Part shown: piece by piece, positions 7,702 to 10,626 of the stretch
How positions within the stretch are numbered: the stretch's first letter is position 1
Layout: every line of letters starts with the position of its first letter
DNA from: an uncultured Acetatifactor sp.
GTDB lineage: Bacteria; Bacillota; Clostridia; Lachnospirales; Lachnospiraceae
Direction of reading: 5' to 3'
NCBI GenBank assembly: GCA_910587755.1
Contig: CAJUNZ010000095.1
Location: 1-10,626, forward strand
Length of the DNA stretch: 10,626 nt
Notes under the pieces: generated by a model
The model's database searches: none
Told to the model about the DNA's origin: nothing
The model's input: the letters and a program-made list of their open reading frames with translations, nothing else
Translations under genes and position numbers: made by a program

Positions 7702-7730
7702 ATTATAGCACAGGCATTTTCCAAAGTCAA
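7702..7730 (-). promoter_or_regulatory. Near-consensus extended -10 promoter for the glycosylation operon
   Basis: On the minus strand, TTGACT (7730-7725) and TATAAT (7707-7702) are separated by exactly 17 bases. A TG one base ahead of the -10 (TGC-TATAAT) makes it an extended -10. Transcription should begin near 7695, leaving a leader of about 60 bases before the glycosyltransferase ATG at 7635. This is a strong housekeeping-type promoter and argues that the operon is expressed independently of rtcB. Confidence 0.85.
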
Positions 7731-7825
7731 ACCAGTATGGCCGCACAGCTCCCATAAACCCTTGCTGCCTCTCTGGGGCTATCCCTCTGTTTTCCGCCCC
7801 ATTGGCCATTTCACGCTCTTGATTT

Positions 7826-8935
7826 TTATACCTTTCCTCCGGCCTTGAAATTGTAAACAGGTTTCAAGATCCGGGTGATCTCCACCGTATCCCCGATCTG
7901 TCCCAGGATCTCCTCCATAGAGCGGTAGGCAAAGGGAGCCTCGTCCAGGGTATCCGCCCCCACACAGCTGCTGTAGATGCCTTTCATCTCCTTTTTAAAC
8001 TCCGATACCGTATGACAGCTGCGCACATCCTCCCGCTTCATGCGCCTGCCCGATCCATGGGGGGCTGAATTGTTCCACTCCTCAGAGCCTTTTCCTTCTC
8101 CCAGAAGAATTCCTTCTTTCATATTGACGGGAATGAGCACCCTTTCCCCTTTTCGGGCGGAGATGGATCCTTTGTGCAGAATGCCGGCGGCGTCCAGGTA
8201 ATTGTGGGCCACCGAGAACATTTCCTCCTCCTTCCACTTCATGCCTTTCATAATCTCTCTGGCGATAATCTGCCGATTCAGCTCCGCGTAAGCATTCAGC
8301 ACCTGCACATCCTCCATGTAGGCATTCCGGGCCTCTCCTTCCAGATAGCTCAGATAATAGGGAAGATCCACACCCTTCTCCTTCAGGACGGCAGCTGCCA
8401 CTTTCGTGTAGTATTCCGCTACTTCCTCCCCCAGATGCCTGCTGCCGGTGTGTATTACAAGATACAGGGCGTCATCCTCCTCCCTGTCCAGCTCAATAAA
8501 ATGATTGCCGCCTCCCAGAGTCCCCAGACTTCTTCTGGCTTTTTCCTTATTTATGTGCCGGAGACAGTGGAGCTCTTCATAGGAAAACTCCTCCCCCATA
8601 TAGTGAGGATCCCTGCGTATGGCAAACCCTGAAGGCACTTTCTCCCGGATCACTCTGTCCAGTTTTTGAAATTCCACCTTTTCCCGCTTTATTTTCACAC
8701 AGGTCATTCCGCAGCCAATGTCCACTCCCAGAAGCTGCGGCATCACTTTGTCTGTCACCTTCATGGCCAGGCCAATGGGCCCCACCTTCCCCGGATGGAT
8801 ATCCGGCATCATGCAGATACTGCTGCCCTCCGCCGCCACATGGTCACAGATCATCTTCACCTGCGTTTCCGCATAGTCTTCCACATCGTCTGTAAATATT
8901 TTTGCTTCGCCGTAAACGCCCTTAACTGTTTTCAT
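7826..8935 (-). CDS. rtcB: RtcB-family 3'-phosphate RNA ligase
   Basis: RtcB joins RNA 2',3'-cyclic-phosphate or 3'-phosphate ends to 5'-OH ends using GTP and Mn2+, in tRNA or RNA repair. This 369-residue protein is somewhat shorter than E. coli RtcB (408) but keeps the active site. DIGCGM supplies Asp72 and Cys75, GGGNHF supplies Asn144 and His145, HTGSRHLG supplies His162, and SVAHNY supplies His244. APHGSGR (291-297) holds His293, the expected guanylylated nucleophile. PDIHPGKVGPIG (44-55) is the usual N-terminal signature, and DEAPFAYRSMEEI (331-343) is also typical. The ATG at 8935 has AAGGA seven bases upstream. It appears to be monocistronic, with an unusual repeat-bearing leader. Archease, rtcA and the RtcR regulator are not in the window. 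No clear terminator separates it from the downstream operon, which has its own promoter. Confidence 0.95.
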   Translation of the reverse strand: MKTVKGVYGEAKIFTDDVEDYAETQVKMICDHVAAEGSSICMMPDIHPGKVGPIGLAMKVTDKVMPQLLGVDIGCGMTCVKIKREKVEFQKLDRVIREKVPSGFAIRRDPHYMGEEFSYEELHCLRHINKEKARRSLGTLGGGNHFIELDREEDDALYLVIHTGSRHLGEEVAEYYTKVAAAVLKEKGVDLPYYLSYLEGEARNAYMEDVQVLNAYAELNRQIIAREIMKGMKWKEEEMFSVAHNYLDAAGILHKGSISARKGERVLIPVNMKEGILLGEGKGSEEWNNSAPHGSGRRMKREDVRSCHTVSEFKKEMKGIYSSCVGADTLDEAPFAYRSMEEILGQIGDTVEITRILKPVYNFKAGGKV

Positions 8936-9069
8936 TTCGCTGTCCTTTCTCTGGCTTATTCTGAGCCCATCCTAGTCTTTTCCCGGGCTTTTCACAGTCT
9001 TATCCTAGATTTTTCACTGGCTTATTCCAGACTTTTTTGGCCTTATCTCAGAATAAGTTCAGGCTTTTC
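8936..9069 (-). repeat. Six degenerate tandem repeats, 21-22 bp period, in the rtcB leader
   Basis: Reading the minus strand, a unit beginning with A(T/A)AAG preceded by G or A recurs with AAG-core starts at about 9068, 9046, 9025, 9003, 8981 and 8959. The steps are 22, 21, 22, 22 and 22 bases. Unit heads are GAAAAGCCTG, GATAAGGCCA, AATAAGCCAG, GATAAGACTG, AAAAGACTAG and AATAAGCCAG, often followed by GTGAAAA or AGAAAGG. The last unit supplies the rtcB Shine-Dalgarno sequence. The period is not a multiple of three, so this is not a coding repeat. Several units can form small hairpins, for example CTTAT/ATAAG and CTGG/CCAG. It could be a decayed minisatellite, phased protein-binding sites (two helical turns), or a structured RNA leader. 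Confidence 0.7.
8955..9057. repeat. 11-bp inverted repeat bridging the rtcB leader array
   Basis: CTTATTCTGAG at 8955-8965 is the exact reverse complement of CTCAGAATAAG at 9047-9057. The arms are 81 bases apart. In the rtcB mRNA they could close a large multi-hairpin structure whose 3' arm sits about 20 bases before the start codon, next to the RBS. The left arm also has a local partner (CTTAT with ATAAG), so alternative folds are possible. Confidence 0.6.
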
Positions 9070-9078
9070 TTCGCCTGA

Positions 9079-9094
9079 TCCCGGCCGTCCGGGA
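9079..9094. promoter_or_regulatory. GC-rich hairpin/palindrome at the predicted 5' end of the rtcB transcript
   Basis: TCCCGG-CCGT-CCGGGA is a perfect 6-bp stem with a 4-base loop. It lies just downstream of the candidate rtcB promoter and just upstream of the 22-bp repeat array, and on the minus strand is followed at once by a second stem (CAGGC/GCCTG). It may be a 5' stabilising hairpin or an operator. No T-run follows on either strand. Confidence 0.5.
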
Positions 9095-9101
9095 GCTGAA
9101 A

Positions 9102-9130
9102 ATTATCTGGAGCCCGTGATAAACTGAAAA
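9102..9130 (-). promoter_or_regulatory. Candidate rtcB promoter
   Basis: On the minus strand, TTTTCA (9130-9125, four of six matches to the -35 consensus) and GATAAT (9107-9102, five of six) are 17 bases apart. Transcription would start near 9095, giving a leader of about 160 bases carrying the hairpin and the repeat array. The -35 box overlaps the T-tract of the upstream terminator. No better pair was seen in 8936-9120, but this is a visual call. Confidence 0.45.
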
Positions 9131-9157
9131 ACCCTCACCTATGATATAGATGAGGGT
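9124..9157 (-). terminator. Rho-independent terminator after the CPBP protease gene
   Basis: On the minus strand, ACCCTCA (9157-9151) pairs with TGAGGGT (9137-9131). Inside, CTAT pairs with ATAG across a 3-base loop after a single mismatch, for 11 pairs in total. TTTTTCAGTTT follows directly. It begins about 40 bases after the stop codon at 9199. Confidence 0.85.
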
Positions 9158-9198
9158 AACTTACTTCAAATTCTGCCCCACAATTTTGACATAATACT

Positions 9199-10023
9199 TT
9201 AAAATCCGGCAGAAAATCTGACAAAATCTATAAACCAGTGCATCCCAACCGCCATCTGCAGGTTCTTTTTCTTCATCAACAATGCCATGGGAAGGCCAAA
9301 AATGATGCCATTTAACACACACATTCCAACCGCCAGGCCTGGGGATCTCAAAAATAAATCTGGGTAGTGAATCACATCATGGGGAATTACCAAAAGGCAA
9401 AGTATAGCCACATGAATAAAACGCTGCTGTGCTTTTTCGCGGAATAAATAACTCGCGTACGCCAATAAAAAGAAGCGAAACACCACTTCCTCAGCTATGG
9501 CAGGCTTTAATGCAAACACAGCGGAACTCAACACATTTCTGACGGCTATCTCACGGCTGAAAGAAAAATAAAGAACATTCAAAAAAGCCAGCGGAACAGA
9601 GATCACCGCCCCCAGGCTAAAATATCGGATGCTTCCTGTAACGCCCGCATGAATGGTAGGATTTTCCGCTTCCGCCAGCTCATATAACCTGCAGGCGGAG
9701 TAAAAAGCAACCGCTGCACAGACACTTGTGACAAGAATCTCTGCTGTTCTGGAATCCCGAAACAGAGAAATCAGACATACCGCTCCCAGACTCACAGCCA
9801 CCACTGCCTGCTTCCACCGAAAAGTTCTGGTCTTGACAATGTAATAAATCCCCAGCAGCAGAACCAGAATTTCTGTCCAGTTCCATACTCTGGCCATGGC
9901 ATTATAGTAATGAGGAGTTACTTCCAAAGGCAGTACTGTCCCAACCACATAAAGCAGTATAAAAATACCAAAGGAGAAAAAATATTTTCTCATTCCTGAA
10001 CATTTGGCTCCCGTCTTAATCAT
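9199..10023 (-). CDS. CPBP-family intramembrane metalloprotease homologue (CAAX/Abi type)
   Basis: A 274-residue polytopic protein with about seven or eight hydrophobic segments. Motif 1 is EEVVFR (Glu178, Glu179, Arg183), motif 2 is in IPHDVIH (His215 or His219), and motif 3 is HWFID (His262, Asp266). This is the glutamate/histidine set of the CPBP family (Rce1-like prenyl-protein proteases and bacterial Abi proteins). In bacteria such proteins serve in bacteriocin self-immunity, peptide processing or pheromone maturation; the substrate here is unknown. The ATG at 10023 is chosen because AGGAG lies seven bases upstream. The frame is open 28 codons further back, but that extension is basic, Trp-rich and has no RBS support. 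A good terminator follows. The gene looks more AT-rich than the operon to its left, which may point to a different origin. Confidence 0.88.
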   Translation of the reverse strand: MIKTGAKCSGMRKYFFSFGIFILLYVVGTVLPLEVTPHYYNAMARVWNWTEILVLLLGIYYIVKTRTFRWKQAVVAVSLGAVCLISLFRDSRTAEILVTSVCAAVAFYSACRLYELAEAENPTIHAGVTGSIRYFSLGAVISVPLAFLNVLYFSFSREIAVRNVLSSAVFALKPAIAEEVVFRFFLLAYASYLFREKAQQRFIHVAILCLLVIPHDVIHYPDLFLRSPGLAVGMCVLNGIIFGLPMALLMKKKNLQMAVGMHWFIDFVRFSAGF

Positions 10024-10086
10024 ATGTTTTCTCCTGTTCTTGTGCTGTCTTTGCCACAATATTTTCTCCCACTCCCGTATCGCCAC

Positions 10087-10107
10087 CCAGCGCAAAAACC
10101 AGCGCAA
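10087..10107. repeat. 9-bp direct repeat between the last two genes
   Basis: CCAGCGCAA occurs at 10087-10095 and again at 10099-10107, separated by AAA (period 12). It lies in the 85-base gap between the hypothetical gene's stop and the CPBP start. It could be a small regulatory site or a replication-slippage product; I see no function. Confidence 0.5.
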
Positions 10108-10108
10108 T

Positions 10109-10549
10109 TTATCGGTTGTAGTCTGCCTCCAAAGGTGCTATCACCTCCGAATTCATCTGCACCCAGGCTACCGCACAGGCGCACAGCGCCGAGCACAGAG
10201 ACTCCATAGCGCGGCCCTCATCCCCGGCAGCAATCAAAAGATTTATCAAAAGCTCCGCAGCCTTGGTATCGTCTTCGTTGAAAGCATTTCCCAGACGAAC
10301 ATACTGAGGAAACGCATAAAGCATCTTGCGGAAATCATCGTCCCAGTTCATTCCGCCATTGTCCATAATTTCATGCTCAACCCGTCCTGCAATACGGATA
10401 ATTTCCCCCTGTGCGGTCTGGGCACGCCCTGAGGGCGGGACAAGATAGTTCCAAAGCTGTTTAAACTGTGCTCTCTCTTCGGTCTCCGTGACAATGATGG
10501 GAGATACTCCATCATGGACAGAGCCTGCCGGTTCCATTTGTTCTTTCAT
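10109..10549 (-). CDS. Hypothetical soluble protein, 146 residues
   Basis: I cannot name this protein. It has no membrane segment or signal peptide and looks cytoplasmic, acidic and mostly helical. A central block reads as a conserved core: QLWNYLVPPSGRAQTAQGE (31-49), with GGMNWDDDFRKML (65-77) a little further on. I have an impression of small bacterial proteins sharing 'LVPxSGxAxTxQGExxR' and 'NGxxNWD', some near toxin-immunity loci, but I cannot confirm this. The C-terminal half holds NEDDTKAAELLINLL (91-105) and a Cys/Ala-rich helix (119-130). The ATG at 10549 has a perfect AGGAGG eight bases upstream, so expression is likely. The CPBP gene follows after 85 bases with no terminator seen between, so the two may be co-transcribed. 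Confidence 0.8.
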   Translation of the reverse strand: MKEQMEPAGSVHDGVSPIIVTETEERAQFKQLWNYLVPPSGRAQTAQGEIIRIAGRVEHEIMDNGGMNWDDDFRKMLYAFPQYVRLGNAFNEDDTKAAELLINLLIAAGDEGRAMESLCSALCACAVAWVQMNSEVIAPLEADYNR

Positions 10550-10612
10550 CCTGTATTCCTCCTGAAAACCAGTGGTAGTGTCAAATCTACCTCTATGTTT
10601 TTTATTACAAAC

Positions 10613-10618
10613 CTTATA
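10613..10618 (-). promoter_or_regulatory. Possible -10 box ahead of the 146-residue gene
   Basis: TATAAG on the minus strand, about 65 bases before the start codon. The matching -35 would lie beyond the window edge, so it cannot be judged. The interval 10550-10626 is AT-rich and otherwise shows only the AGGAGG ribosome binding site. Confidence 0.25.
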
Positions 10619-10626
10619 TCTTCAAG

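Noticed and set aside
7774..7801. Terminator between rtcB and the operon (TGGGGC/GCCCCA stem)
   Set aside because: The stem is only 6 bp with a 16-base loop, and no U-tract follows on the minus strand.
6609..7809. N-terminal extensions of the transaminase and glycosyltransferase frames
   Set aside because: The frames are open further upstream, but family start points and good ribosome binding sites at 6608 and 7635 fit better; the extension upstream of 7635 overlaps the promoter.
8936..9069. CRISPR array
   Set aside because: The units are contiguous and degenerate with no unique spacers, and no cas genes are present.
8666..9127. Plus-strand open frame with a repetitive peptide (recurring SLAYS, IL.F)
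   Set aside because: It is a translation of the 22-bp DNA repeats; the period is not a multiple of three and most of the frame is antisense to rtcB.
10578..10583. TTGACA-type -35 box just ahead of the 146-residue gene
   Set aside because: The -10 position would fall on the ribosome binding site (AGGAAT) and match poorly, so a transcript from here would lack the RBS.

Overview
The window looks like a chromosomal stretch from a Gram-positive anaerobe of the Clostridia, most likely Lachnospiraceae. The reasons are the strong AGGAGG-type ribosome binding sites, sigma-A-type promoters, moderately GC-rich genes, and membrane proteins resembling DUF6044 and DUF6077 families that I associate with that group. 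The assignment rests on recognition by eye; no search was run. All genes I can support lie on the minus strand, so the window reads biologically from right to left.

Right end (10626 to about 9120): a 146-residue soluble protein of unknown function, followed by a CPBP-family (CAAX-type) membrane protease homologue that ends at a good rho-independent terminator. This part is visibly more AT-rich than the rest.

Middle (9130 to 7826): an RtcB-type 3'-phosphate RNA ligase gene. Its upstream region is unusual. A candidate promoter overlaps the preceding terminator's T-tract, then comes a short GC hairpin, then six degenerate repeats with a 21-22 bp period running up to the start codon, with an 11-bp inverted repeat bridging the array.

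Left two thirds (7730 to 181): a probable six-gene operon behind a near-consensus extended -10 promoter. The order is a polyprenyl-phosphate glycosyltransferase (GT2, CsbB/GtrB/ArnC-like), a dTDP-4-amino-4,6-dideoxygalactose transaminase (WecE/RffA), an unrecognised 488-residue membrane protein, a DUF6044-like membrane protein, a DUF6077-like membrane protein and a 271-residue membrane protein with an extracytoplasmic tail. Genes are tightly packed or overlap. The logic resembles three-component cell-surface glycosylation (CsbB-GtcA-YfhO) or the ArnB-ArnC-ArnT scheme: make an amino sugar nucleotide, load the sugar on a polyprenyl phosphate, then transfer it outside the membrane with multi-spanning (GT-C-like) enzymes. 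I infer that the cluster decorates an envelope polymer, perhaps with a 4-amino-4,6-dideoxyhexose. No flippase and no dTDP-sugar precursor genes lie in the window.

Left edge (1-81): the first 27 codons of a gene that looks like FAD-dependent thymidylate synthase (thyX), preceded by an 11-bp perfect inverted repeat.
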